Of a stretch of 64,000 bases of DNA, positions 35,118 to 43,584 are shown in pieces. The stretch spans positions 62,001 to 126,000 of the forward strand of contig NZ_JANAVF010000019.1 of assembly GCF_024213195.1 (NCBI RefSeq). The letters are read 5' to 3'. Both the position numbers and the translations under genes were made by a program. This DNA comes from Streptomyces sp. TBY4. Its GTDB lineage: Bacteria > Actinomycetota > Actinomycetes > Streptomycetales > Streptomycetaceae. Position 1 is the first letter of the stretch. Every line of letters starts with the position of its first letter. The notes below the pieces were generated by a model. That model was not told the origin of the DNA, searched no databases, and saw nothing but the letters and a program-made list of their open reading frames with translations.

Positions 35118-36653
35118 CTACTTGGACTTCTTCGGGCGGGGCTTGTACTTCTCGATGCCCTCCGCCAGGACCTCGGTCTCGACCTCGCTCAGCTTGTAGC
35201 CCTGCTCCTTGAGGAACGACAGCCAGGTCACCGTGTCCTGATCGATGTGGCGCCATGCACCGTCGTGCATGACCTCGCTCTCGAACATCGCTGCCACCTG
35301 GGCCAGCAGCAGGCGCCAGCGCCGCGTCTTCGCCGTGGTGGCGATCACCGGCCCGTACGGGTTGGCCACACGGTCCCAGTGGCTGAGCCCTTCGTTCGGG
35401 TCCGCCATGTTGAGGAAGGAGCTGATCAGATCCGTCTTCGGGCGGGAGGCCGCCCGGCCGTAGTTGGCGGAGGCCCCCGTGATCGTGGACAGGATCAGCA
35501 CCCACGTCGCGTCGTTGGCCTCGCCGCCGGCCGCGCAGAGCTGGCCGATGTACTCGCGGCGCACGTCGCGGGCCGTCCTCCACGCCTTGTTGTAGCGCCG
35601 CACCTTGCGGACGGCCTCCAGCATCTCCGGCGTCGACTTGGGGGCCTTCGCCGCTGCGGACTCGGAGTCGGTGAGTTCGTGGTCGTACCGCTTCCAGTCC
35701 GCGCACAGCCACTCCACCTCGGTGTCGCCGGGAACCAGGGCGACCGCGTGGCCGGGGCACTCCTGGTGCAGTTCAGCCGTCATGGTGTTGCCGATGTCGC
35801 TGACGAGGTCGCTGAGGCGGCGCGAGGTGCCGTGCTCGCGGTTCGCGTTCCAGGCGACGACCGGGATGCCCTTGGCCTTGAAGCCCTCGACGAGGCGGGC
35901 CCGCTCCTCCTCGTCCTTCTGCTTCTGGCGGAGCTCGGCGAGGGCGTGTGCCCAGTGGCCGCGTGAGGAGTCACCCGCTTCCGTGTCCTTCCTCTTGGCG
36001 CCCTTGAGGGTGGTCAGGGCACCCCCGAGGGTCTCGACGGAGTGGTAGTCGGCCATCTCCACCAGGTCGAAGGCGGCGGCGTTGGCTTCGCGCAGCGCGC
36101 GGTCGCTGAGCTTGGCGGCCTGCGGGGCGGCGGCGACCTCCTCGGGCTTGATGCCCAGGGCGCGGGCGGCACGCTTCTTGCGCAGCTTGCCGACCGGCAT
36201 GAGGGACAGCTGTTCTGCGGCGTCGAGGACATCGAGGGCGGTCGCCTGGCGGCGGTGGACGTTCTCGATGACGGACAGGGCCAGGGCCTCGTCGTCCACG
36301 TCGCGGAGGTCCTCGCGGACGATGGCCGGCACGAGGCGGATCGGCTGTCCCGCTTCTATGGCTCGCTCGGCGGCGATGATCGCAGCCTTCATGCGGCGCT
36401 GGCCGAAGACCACGCCGAGGGCGCCGTCCTGCGCGCCGGTCTGCGGGCGCAGCAGCAGAGGGGCGTTGACGCCGAACTCCACGATGGAGTCGATGAGTGC
36501 CTGGTCGGGCTCGGTGCCGTTGTCGTCCTCGCCTCGGGTCTTGCGGTGGTTGAAGGGGTCGATCACCAGCTCGCGGGGGTCGTACCAGCCGAAGTGGCCT
36601 TCGTAGGCGGCGATGGTGGTCGGGGTGGTGGGCTCGATCGCGGTAGCGGTCAT
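35118..36653 (-). CDS. ParB/Srx-fold nuclease-domain protein
   Basis: The ATG at 36653 (AAGGAC upstream) gives 511 residues; the frame upstream to 37172 is a shadow. The ParB N-terminal domain is at about 20-130: YDPRELVIDPFNHRKTRGED, then LLRPQTGAQDGALGVVFGQR (the GxRR box), followed by VPAIVREDLRDVDDEALALS and VIENVHRRQ (ENxxR). A helix-turn-helix-like stretch follows (RKKRAARALGIKPEEVA). The long C-terminal part is unrecognised. Phage ParB-like proteins may be nucleases, regulators or partition factors. No ParA neighbour is seen. Confidence 0.85.
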   Translation of the reverse strand: MTATAIEPTTPTTIAAYEGHFGWYDPRELVIDPFNHRKTRGEDDNGTEPDQALIDSIVEFGVNAPLLLRPQTGAQDGALGVVFGQRRMKAAIIAAERAIEAGQPIRLVPAIVREDLRDVDDEALALSVIENVHRRQATALDVLDAAEQLSLMPVGKLRKKRAARALGIKPEEVAAAPQAAKLSDRALREANAAAFDLVEMADYHSVETLGGALTTLKGAKRKDTEAGDSSRGHWAHALAELRQKQKDEEERARLVEGFKAKGIPVVAWNANREHGTSRRLSDLVSDIGNTMTAELHQECPGHAVALVPGDTEVEWLCADWKRYDHELTDSESAAAKAPKSTPEMLEAVRKVRRYNKAWRTARDVRREYIGQLCAAGGEANDATWVLILSTITGASANYGRAASRPKTDLISSFLNMADPNEGLSHWDRVANPYGPVIATTAKTRRWRLLLAQVAAMFESEVMHDGAWRHIDQDTVTWLSFLKEQGYKLSEVETEVLAEGIEKYKPRPKKSK

Positions 36654-36714
36654 GGTCTTCGTCCTTACGGGTGGGGGTGCGGGCGGGGTCGCCGCCCGCA
36701 CCGGTGGGGTCTTG

Positions 36715-37339
36715 TCAGGCGCTGGTGGTCGTCGTGCGGGTCGTGGCGCGCTTGGTGGCCCTGGGGGCCCCGGCGGCCTTGGCGGTGCGGCGCACGGTGG
36801 TGGGCTTCGCTGCTGTGGCTGCCTTCTTCGGCTTGGCCGCGGGGGCCTTCCTGTGCTTCGCGGCGGGCGGGGCCGTGCGCGTGGTGTCGGCGGGCGGGTC
36901 GCTCGGTTCGGCGGTCTCGTCGACGGTCGGGGTGTCCTGCGCGGGCTCGCTGCCGGCCGGGGCCCGTTCGGTGTCCGCGTCCGGCGGCGGGTGGGGGGGT
37001 TCCGCTCTGCTGGAGCTTGGGCCGGTGGCCGTCGAGGGCGGGGAGCAGGCGGTTCTCGATGGCCTTGAGGAGGGTGTCGCTGGTGGCTTCGGAGTCGCTG
37101 AAGACGGCTCCCGCGTTGTAGGTGGGCTGGCCTTCCATGTGCAGGGAGGTCTGGGCGCCGACGCCGTCCCACAGCCGTCGGACGCTGATGGTGTGGCCTG
37201 CGGTGTGGTCGAAGCTGATGGCTTCGGCGTCGGTGGTGTCGTCGGACTTCGTCCAGGTGTCGCCGAGCCGGGCGGCGATCAGGTCGCCCAGGATGTAGAG
37301 GTCGACGAGGGACAGGCGGGGTGCGGTGTCGGTGCTCAT
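36715..37339 (-). CDS. Early protein with Lys/Ala-rich tail, reading frame interrupted at a C7 run
   Basis: The ATG at 37339 opens MSTDTAPRLSLVDLYILGDL and reads to AIENRLLPALDGHRPKLQQ. At 36993-36999 seven consecutive C (minus strand) precede a change of best frame. In the original frame the protein turns into Arg/His-rich noise, stopping at 36665. In the +1 frame it reads DADTERAPAGSEPAQDTPTV and ends in a histone-like tail with AAKPKKAATAAKPTTVRRTA, stopping at 36715. A one-base insertion in the C run, a sequencing error or programmed +1 shifting all fit. The function is unknown. Confidence 0.6.
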
Positions 37340-37365
37340 GTGGTCTTCTCCGAAGGGTGGTTGGT

Positions 37366-37725
37366 CTAGCTGGGCTGGCAGGCTGCGCGGATGGTCTCGG
37401 CGGCGTCGTGAGGCAGGCCGGTGAGGGCTCCGGTGGCCGTGTATCCGGCGAAGACCACCTCGCCCTGGATCAAGTGCGGCAGTGGAGCGGCGAGTTCGTC
37501 CACGGCGCGGGCGGCGTGGATGTTGGGTTCCTGCCAGTCGCGGTGGGCGCGGGCCAGGATCACGATGTCGGGGTCGGTGGGCTGCCGGATGAAGTCGACG
37601 GCCTGGATGTTGTCCAGGAGGGCGCGGCCGATGATCCGGATCTGCTGGCTGTGGACGGTGCCGATGTCCAGCTCGCGGATGTTGCCGTTGAGGTCGATCC
37701 GCAGCGCGATCTCCGGTCCGGTCAC
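37366..37725 (-). CDS. Early phage protein of unknown function
   Basis: A GTG start behind CAGGAGGAG gives 119 residues (MTGPEIALRIDLNGNIRELD, then DIVILARAHRDWQEPNIHAA). It is the first gene after promoter P2. No motif is recognised; the N-terminal strand pattern suggests a compact alpha/beta protein. Confidence 0.7.
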   Translation of the reverse strand: MTGPEIALRIDLNGNIRELDIGTVHSQQIRIIGRALLDNIQAVDFIRQPTDPDIVILARAHRDWQEPNIHAARAVDELAAPLPHLIQGEVVFAGYTATGALTGLPHDAAETIRAACQPS

Positions 37726-37777
37726 GGTGTGCTCCTCCTGGTTGTGGCTGGTGGCTTCCCCCTCAGCTCATATCTAA

Positions 37778-37805
37778 ATTCTACTATGCTTGAGGGGGGT
37801 GTCAA
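37778..37805 (-). promoter_or_regulatory. Early promoter P2
   Basis: TTGACA (37805-37800), 16 bp, TAGAAT (37783-37778) in TAGTAGAATT on the minus strand. It precedes the unit 37725-34585. Confidence 0.88.
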
Positions 37806-37835
37806 TCACATCGCCGCAGGTCAGGGGTGGGGAAG

Positions 37836-38624
37836 CTAGGTCATGCACCAGCCGGAATCGCAGCCGACATCCATCGGCAGCTCCTCCTGTGCCGCCGTCA
37901 CCGCCTCTGCCAGGGGGCGGCCGGTCCGTGTCAGGAACACCGGGTCGCGATCCAGGGCGGCCCGCCGGGCGATCAGCGTCTCCTCCAGCTCGCAGGCGCG
38001 CTCGAACAGCACCGGCCGGTCCCGGAGCAGCTCCGACCAGCCCGCCAGAGACTTCAGCGGACAGAACCAGCACGCCGACTTCGACGGAAGTTCGAGACCC
38101 TCGTCGGCAATGACGGACAGGCAGTCCGTCCGGCGCATCCGCAGGTCCAGCAGGGGGTAGGTGATCCGCTCGTACTTCTCGACGTGCCGGTTCGAAGCCC
38201 GGCTGATCTCGTCCAGGGAGATCCCGATCCCCACCTCCGCGGGCGCACCCGGGCCGGCGCCGCGCTCCCTCAGCCACCTGCCCGTCACCGAGATCTTGAA
38301 ATCCTTGGTGCACGAGCGAGTCCCCGGGGCCCCGTTCGACATCCGCACGGGGATCGGCAAGGACCGCGAGCCCGGCCGCATCAGCCGCCCCCACAACGTC
38401 TCACGCCGCCCCGAACGCGTGACCCGATCCAGGACATGCAGGTCGAGGCCGTGCGCGCGGGCGTACGGGGCGGCGACCCTCTCCACATAGTCGAGCGTGC
38501 GCGGGTCCTCGCTGTCCGCGCCGACGTTGGCGAAGAGGAAGGTGCGGTGCGGAATCTGGCGGCGGGCCGCAAGGACCATCAGCCCCATGCTCTGGGCGCC
38601 TCCACCGAAGCTGATCGCCTTCAC
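37836..38624 (-). CDS. PAPS reductase/ATP-sulfurylase-like (PP-loop) protein
   Basis: A GTG start overlapping the methylase stop by 4 bp gives 262 residues. The PP-loop-like SFGGGAQSMGLMVLAARRQI at the N-terminus, FLFANVGADSEDPRTL and the C-terminal CWFCPLKSLAGW place it in the phosphoadenosine-phosphosulfate reductase superfamily. Phage members of this family are often linked to nucleic-acid modification rather than sulfur assimilation. Coupling to a DNA methylase gene here fits that idea, but no reaction is shown. Confidence 0.82.
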   Translation of the reverse strand: MKAISFGGGAQSMGLMVLAARRQIPHRTFLFANVGADSEDPRTLDYVERVAAPYARAHGLDLHVLDRVTRSGRRETLWGRLMRPGSRSLPIPVRMSNGAPGTRSCTKDFKISVTGRWLRERGAGPGAPAEVGIGISLDEISRASNRHVEKYERITYPLLDLRMRRTDCLSVIADEGLELPSKSACWFCPLKSLAGWSELLRDRPVLFERACELEETLIARRAALDRDPVFLTRTGRPLAEAVTAAQEELPMDVGCDSGWCMT

Positions 38625-39670
38625 GCTGCCACGACCTGCTCGAACAGCTGCTGCGTCCGCCGGATCCCGGCGATGATGCGCGCCTTGCCCAGTATCTCGT
38701 CCCGGTGGGCTATCACGGCGCGAGCCTGGGCCTGGGCGTCCTCGACGGCGCGCGGGTTCGCCAGAGCGTCATCGCAGGCCACGGTCACCCGCATGCCCAT
38801 GCCCCAGACGATCATGTTGACGGCCGCGCACGCGGCGGCGATCTTGTCGATGTCGACCATCGACCACTGGAAGTCGGCCGGGTCGAAGCCGAGACGGCGA
38901 AGCCGCTGGGCGGCCGCGCGCAGCAAGCCGCCACTCCCGCCGGCCGGGTCGTAAATGTGCTGGCCTGCCTCCGGCTTCTTCGCCTCCATCGACACCATGA
39001 CCGCCACCTCGGCCAGCCCGTCGGCCACCGACGCGGGGGTGTGGTACTCGCCGAGGCCCTGCTGGGCGCTGTTGCTGCGCAGCAGCATCATCACGTGCGA
39101 CAGGGTGTCGGTGTGGGTCCGCTCGTACGGGTCGGCATGCCCGGTCAGATCGAGGATGCCGCCCTTCAAGGCGGCTTGCGTGACGGCCCGGACGGCGTAG
39201 ATGCGGTGTTCGTCGACGGTTCTTCCGTCGTTGAGCCACTCGTGGAGGATGCGGGCCCGCTCGATGAGATCGGGTCGGTGTGCCCAGTGCTGCGCCCAGA
39301 TCTGGCGGTACATCTCGATCAGCTCGCCACCGTTCAGGCCGAGGATCTGCGCCTTGAGGTCCGGTCCGGCGGAGTCCTTCTGCCGCACAAGGGCGAGAGC
39401 GGCCACGAGCCCGATCGGAACGGCGATGTCCGGGCCGCCGTGTGCCCGGTTCCACGCCCCGGTGACGGCCTCACCGAGGGCGAAGGCCTTGGCGTGGAGA
39501 TCGTGCGTCCCTGTGGGCTTCGGCTTGGGCTCGGACGGAAGTGGCGGAGTCGCGGCAGCGGTTGCGGTGGGAGCGGGCCGCGGAGCCGGGGCCGGTTTGG
39601 CCGCGAAGGTCTGAGGCACCGGCGAGGTCTCGGGCTCGGCGTTCGCGAAGAGATCCAGTTGCAGGGACAC
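38621..39670 (-). CDS. N6-adenine methylase-like protein lacking the catalytic NPPY/F motif
   Basis: A GTG start behind AAGGAG gives 349 residues. A Pro/Ala-rich first 55 residues precede an HsdM-like core with GEYHTPASVADGLAEVAVMV and the SAM-binding motif HIYDPAGGSGGLLRAAAQRL. After VDIDKIAAACAAVNMIV the expected NPPY/F is missing; the nearest text is DDALANPRAVED. The protein ends about where the catalytic loop should continue. It may bind SAM or DNA without methylating. It is the first gene after promoter P3 and overlaps the PAPS reductase-like gene. Confidence 0.8.
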   Translation of the reverse strand: MSLQLDLFANAEPETSPVPQTFAAKPAPAPRPAPTATAAATPPLPSEPKPKPTGTHDLHAKAFALGEAVTGAWNRAHGGPDIAVPIGLVAALALVRQKDSAGPDLKAQILGLNGGELIEMYRQIWAQHWAHRPDLIERARILHEWLNDGRTVDEHRIYAVRAVTQAALKGGILDLTGHADPYERTHTDTLSHVMMLLRSNSAQQGLGEYHTPASVADGLAEVAVMVSMEAKKPEAGQHIYDPAGGSGGLLRAAAQRLRRLGFDPADFQWSMVDIDKIAAACAAVNMIVWGMGMRVTVACDDALANPRAVEDAQAQARAVIAHRDEILGKARIIAGIRRTQQLFEQVVAA

Positions 39671-39772
39671 GGCTTCTCCTTGGTGAGGGGGTGCTGAAAC
39701 GGGTCGCCCCGCCCCGCCGGGGAGGCGGGGCGGGTCGGGAGCCGGAAGGAGTCCCTTCCAACTCGTATCGAA

Positions 39773-39800
39773 ATTCTACTATGAATAAGGGGAGGGTCAA
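39773..39800 (-). promoter_or_regulatory. Early promoter P3
   Basis: TTGACC (39800-39795), 16 bp, TAGAAT (39778-39773) in TAGTAGAATT on the minus strand. It precedes the methylase/PAPS reductase unit. Confidence 0.85.
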
Positions 39801-39825
39801 CCTCCCCGAAATGGGCTCGGGCAGG

Positions 39826-40410
39826 TCAGCCCTCGTCGACCCAGACCATTCCGTAGGGGGTCTGCCGAAGCATCGACATCGCCGCCTTGTGGATGTCCTC
39901 CTGCATGGCCACCCAGTTCACCGCGCCGAAAGTGTCGCGGTACGCCTCGATCTCCCACTGCTGCGGGGAGCCGTTGAGGCTGGCCATGATCTCCGGGAGG
40001 CCATCCCCGTGCCCGATCAGCCGCTCACGGAACTCCGCGTGCGCGTCCGTCAAGAGCTCCCGCCATGCCTCGTCACGGGGGCCGCGCCCGAGGTCGGCGC
40101 CGGATGTCCAGCCATGGAAGGCTGATACCGCACCGACCTCCCGCAGGGCCGCCCAGGCGACCGCCCTCTCCTTCGAGCGGAGGACCGGCACGTACGTCAG
40201 CTCGTACAGCTGCGCCTGCGGCCAGTCGTCGCCGGGCGAGGTCGTGCTCGCGGCGTCGTGCGGCGCCGCCGCCTCCGAACGCGCCCAGCCGCGGGCGCCC
40301 ATGCGGCGAGCGGGCACGATGCTGCGCCACTCCAGAGAGGTGTCCGGCTTGCGGAAGCGGGCGCGCCATACGCCTCCCGTCGGCGCGGCGTCCCGGCCGG
40401 CGCCGCTCAC
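39826..40410 (-). CDS. Early phage protein of unknown function
   Basis: A GTG at 40410 overlaps the upstream stop by 4 bp and gives 194 residues. It contains VWRARFRKPDTSLEWRSIV, LYELTYVPVLRSKERAVAWA and MSMLRQTPYGMVWVDEG. No known motif is seen. It is the last gene of the P4 unit. Confidence 0.68.
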   Translation of the reverse strand: MSGAGRDAAPTGGVWRARFRKPDTSLEWRSIVPARRMGARGWARSEAAAPHDAASTTSPGDDWPQAQLYELTYVPVLRSKERAVAWAALREVGAVSAFHGWTSGADLGRGPRDEAWRELLTDAHAEFRERLIGHGDGLPEIMASLNGSPQQWEIEAYRDTFGAVNWVAMQEDIHKAAMSMLRQTPYGMVWVDEG

Positions 40411-40871
40411 CGCCCGCCCTCCAGGAGGGTGATCTTCGCGTCGAGCTTCGTCTTCCACCGGCTGTACGCTGCCGGGTCGCAGGTGCGCAGCTGCTCCATC
40501 AGCAGCACAGCCCTGGCGGCGTGGGTGCTGCGCTCCCGCGGGGTCACCGGCACGTGAACCCCGGAGGGCCACGAGGGGACCTCGGAGTCCGGAGCGGCCA
40601 TGGCCACGCGCCAGTTCAAGTTGGCCTCCAGAAGCCCAGGCGTCTGGGAGGTGATCGGCTCCGCCTCCATCGCGTTGAGGAAGTCCGAGTGCGCGGGCAT
40701 CTCGAGGATGGGTCCGCCCGCGCAGTTGTCGGGCATCTCCACCCACACGCGCTGGCCGTACGTCGGATCCGGCGCGACCTCCAGTACGTATCGGTTGTAG
40801 GCCAGCCATGTGCCGCAGGTGGTGGACAGGTACAGGACGCTCACGCGGTCGCCCATCTTGTACGGGGTCAT
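40407..40871 (-). CDS. Early phage protein of unknown function
   Basis: The ATG at 40871 gives 154 residues (MTPYKMGDRVSVLYLSTTCG, then RVWVEMPDNCAGGPI). The start resembles small SH3-like barrels, and the second half is helical. It is translationally coupled to the next gene by a GTGA overlap. Confidence 0.68.
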   Translation of the reverse strand: MTPYKMGDRVSVLYLSTTCGTWLAYNRYVLEVAPDPTYGQRVWVEMPDNCAGGPILEMPAHSDFLNAMEAEPITSQTPGLLEANLNWRVAMAAPDSEVPSWPSGVHVPVTPRERSTHAARAVLLMEQLRTCDPAAYSRWKTKLDAKITLLEGGR

Positions 40872-40896
40872 GTGACTGCTCTCGGGTCGGGGCGGG

Positions 40897-41380
40897 TCAG
40901 GATCGGGGGAAGGCCCTCAGTGCGGCACGGCCGCGCCGGGCTGTGGCCGGGCAGGGGCCGAGCAGGTGTTCCGTGAGCGCAAGGGCCTTCGCCTGCTCGC
41001 CGTCGTTGTGGGCGAGGAGCAGCAGGTGGGCGGCCGCGAAGAACTCCTGCGCGGTGACGGCGTGACGGACCCGGCAGGTGCAGGAGCCGCTGTCAGTCGA
41101 GGTGAGGGCTTCCAGGAGGCGAGGGAACTCGGCCTTCGGGGCGCACCCGGAGTGCCTGCCCGGCGGCTGGGCTCGCCGCAGGTGGCTGTAGAAGCGGACG
41201 CCCTGCCAGCCGCACAACATGCAGGCCACGGGCCAGTTCACATCGGCCCCCCGGGTATCCCCCCAGTGGGGCCCATCCCAGGGCGTCGATACGGGCAAGG
41301 GCCAGCGCGGCGGAGGTCACGTTGCGGGGGCTGGGCGGGAGTTCGAAGAGGTGGGCGTTCAGGTAGTCGGTATCGGGCAT
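40897..41380 (-). CDS. Early protein with Cys pairs, frame interrupted at a six-base C/G run
   Basis: The ATG at 41380 reads MPDTDYLNAHLFELPPSPRN, then TSAALALARIDALGWAPLG. At 41259-41264 (six G on the minus strand) the coding frame appears to shift by +1. The downstream frame continues DTRGADVNWPVACMLCGWQG and ends at 40897 with TEHLLGPCPATARRGRAALR. The unshifted frame ends in noise at 41093. The downstream frame alone has only a TTG without a ribosome site. The combined protein would be about 160 residues. It is the first gene after promoter P4. Confidence 0.55.
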
Positions 41381-41457
41381 GCGCGTCTCCCTGGAGTGGA
41401 TGTTTGGAGGGCGGCGAGGGGGTGGTGGAAAGGGCCACCCCCTCGCCTTATATATGA

Positions 41458-41484
41458 ATTCTACTATGTATGAGGTGGGGTCAA
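41458..41484 (-). promoter_or_regulatory. Early promoter P4
   Basis: TTGACC (41484-41479), 15 bp, TAGAAT (41463-41458) on the minus strand with the TAGTAGAATT core. It precedes the unit 41380-39826. Confidence 0.8.
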
Positions 41485-41510
41485 GCCAGCTCAACCCACC
41501 GGGCAGCCCT

Positions 41511-42899
41511 CTACGTGACCGGCTTCTCCGCGGACGCTGGGGCGGGCTCGATGGCGCGGACGATGCCGCCGTCCCGGTGGACGGTCCAACTGTTCCGGAA
41601 GGCGTATCCGTGCTCGATCAGCAGCTCGGCGATCTGAGATTGCAGCGTTCCCGACCACTCGGGCGCGATGCACGTCGGGTCCACCGGTCCCGGGATGGTC
41701 ACCGGCGGGTGATCCCTGTGCGGCTGGCCACGGCCGTTGAGCCACGTGACCCTCCCCACGCGCGAACCCGGCCTGCATTCGAGCTTGATCCGCTTCGGGC
41801 CCGCGGGGGCACTGCGCTGCTTCGGCTTCTTCGCCTTCGCCGCCGCCTGCGCCTCGCGGATGAGGCCGGCCGGGGCCGCCTCCGAGGCTTCGCGGGCGGA
41901 CTTCGTGCCCGGCACCACGCCGTCCGCGAGGAAGACGCGCATCGCCTCGCCCGGGCATCGCCCCTGCACCTGGGTGTAGTCCGCGGAATGCGACCCGACC
42001 CGACCGCCGTCGAACGTGGCGTCCTCCAAGGTCATCACCCGCTTGGGGGCCAGCCGCAGATTCCAGGCGACCGACAGGGTCTTCGGGTTGACCCTTTTCA
42101 CCTCGTACCAGGAGTTGAGGTAGAGCACGAAGTCGCCGGGCGCGAAGTCGTCGGGCTCCCAGAGCTTCACCCCGTCGGCCTTCGCCTTCTCGATCACCTC
42201 CTCCCAGTGGGCGATCTCCTCCTTCAGGTCCCGGACGTACCGGGAATGCCGGTCGCCCGTGTCCCAACCCTTCTCGGCCGCTTCCGAATGGTGCCGAGCC
42301 TGCTGGCGCAGGTCGGCGCGCAGCTTCTCCAGCCGCCGTAGGGTGCGCTGCGGGTTGTTCCGGTGCGTCTTGAAATTCTCGGCCGCCCGGGTGCGGTCGG
42401 CCCAGTAGCCGGCCCGGTCGGCCTCGGCTATCCCGGCCCGCATGTTGCTGTCGATCCGCGCGGCGTCCCGGCGGGCGCGGCCCTCGCCGGAGTAGCCGAC
42501 GGGGATGGGCTGGCCGAACGGGATGCGCCTTGCGATCTGGCGGGCCGCGTCGAGCCGGGCCCCGGAGGAGAGGCTGGCGCGGTCCGCGCGGTCGCCGTAC
42601 CTCTCGGCGCGGTCGTCGGCGCGCTCCTCACGGTCGGCCTCCGCCTCCTTGAAGGTGCGCCGGGTGTCCTCGTCGATCTCGACCGTGACCTCGTGACCGG
42701 CCTCGCGGAGCGCGGCGGCCGCGCTGTTGATCCGCCAGGTGTCGGCCTCCTTGTCCCGGGACTGGCGGATGTAGAGGCTGCCGAGGGAGCGGGAGAACCA
42801 GAAACCGTGGTCCCGGACGATCTCGAAGACGCCGTCCCCCTTCCGAGAACCACTGAGAAGCGTGCCTTCGAGGCGAGTATGGGAAATCGTGATGGTCAC
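41511..42899 (-). CDS. DUF3560 domain protein
   Basis: A GTG at 42899 (GGAAGGAA upstream) gives 462 residues. The N-terminal segment TITISHTRLEGTLLSGSRKG, then GFWFSRSLGSLYIRQSRD, is the DUF3560 signature found in phage and plasmid proteins. A long Arg/Asp/Glu-rich helical region (about 75-270) probably forms coiled coils. LWEPDDFAPGDFVLYLNSWY and a basic C-terminal tail follow. The role is unknown. It is the last gene of the P5 unit and overlaps the gene before it by 4 bp. Confidence 0.8.
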   Translation of the reverse strand: MTITISHTRLEGTLLSGSRKGDGVFEIVRDHGFWFSRSLGSLYIRQSRDKEADTWRINSAAAALREAGHEVTVEIDEDTRRTFKEAEADREERADDRAERYGDRADRASLSSGARLDAARQIARRIPFGQPIPVGYSGEGRARRDAARIDSNMRAGIAEADRAGYWADRTRAAENFKTHRNNPQRTLRRLEKLRADLRQQARHHSEAAEKGWDTGDRHSRYVRDLKEEIAHWEEVIEKAKADGVKLWEPDDFAPGDFVLYLNSWYEVKRVNPKTLSVAWNLRLAPKRVMTLEDATFDGGRVGSHSADYTQVQGRCPGEAMRVFLADGVVPGTKSAREASEAAPAGLIREAQAAAKAKKPKQRSAPAGPKRIKLECRPGSRVGRVTWLNGRGQPHRDHPPVTIPGPVDPTCIAPEWSGTLQSQIAELLIEHGYAFRNSWTVHRDGGIVRAIEPAPASAEKPVT

Positions 42900-43117
42900 G
42901 ATGAAGTTCCTTCCGATCCGATCTGGGTGAGTCGGCCGACGGGGTGCCAGCCTGCGTAGAGGATGTGGATGACGGGGTCGTCCGCGGTGAGCTCGCACAG
43001 CGTTCCCCAACGGTGGGCCTGGACCTCGGTCACGAAGAAGGCCACGGTGTCCCCGGCCTGGTCACGGACGTTCTCACCGTCCTCCTGGCGTAGCCACACG
43101 CGGGACCCGGCGTTCAT
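42896..43117 (-). CDS. Small early phage protein
   Basis: The ATG at 43117 overlaps the preceding stop by 4 bp. The 73-residue product (MNAGSRVWLRQEDGENVRDQ, then TLCELTADDPVIHILYAGWH) is beta-rich, and I recognise no family. Its end overlaps the DUF3560 start by 4 bp, so three genes are chained by overlaps. Confidence 0.7.
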   Translation of the reverse strand: MNAGSRVWLRQEDGENVRDQAGDTVAFFVTEVQAHRWGTLCELTADDPVIHILYAGWHPVGRLTQIGSEGTSS

Positions 43118-43584
43118 ACCGGCCACCCGTCGGACATGTGGACCGCGAGGGTCAGGGTTGCGACGAGCGATATCTCCAAGTCGTCCCGGTCGAAGGCGAG
43201 TGACTGGGCGACCAGGAAGTGAGGGCCGATGCGGTGCGCGAAGTGGGCCCGCTCGGTCATGCCGGCCCGAGCTGCTGCGTCCGCGGCCTCTGCCAGGTAT
43301 GAGGCGTAGCGCAGGGCATCGTCCTCGGCCTCGCCGAGGAACGCGCCGCGGGCCTCCCACGCTGCCTGGAGGAGCAGCGTCCGGCGCGTCTCCGGCCCGG
43401 TGTGCTGCCACAGCTCCAGCAGCCCGCCGTCCTTCGCGAGCTCAAGAGGCGTACGGGGTTCGGCGGGTACGCGCAGGAGCGTAGCGGCCGTGATCAAGGC
43501 GGTGCGGGTCGTGTAGAGGTCGAACACCTCTGGCTCCATCCGGGGTTGTAGGTGCGGGCGGCCCGCAGGCGTCGCGCCGGTCAC
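43114..43584 (-). CDS. Helical early phage protein, paralogue of the neighbour upstream
   Basis: A GTG at 43584 overlaps the previous stop by 4 bp and gives 156 residues; the ATG at 43539 is an alternative start. The all-helical C-terminal part (TLLLQAAWEARGAFLGEAED, then SLAFDRDDLEISLVATLTLA) resembles the gene at 43581-43982. The function is unknown. Confidence 0.68.
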   Translation of the reverse strand: MTGATPAGRPHLQPRMEPEVFDLYTTRTALITAATLLRVPAEPRTPLELAKDGGLLELWQHTGPETRRTLLLQAAWEARGAFLGEAEDDALRYASYLAEAADAAARAGMTERAHFAHRIGPHFLVAQSLAFDRDDLEISLVATLTLAVHMSDGWPV

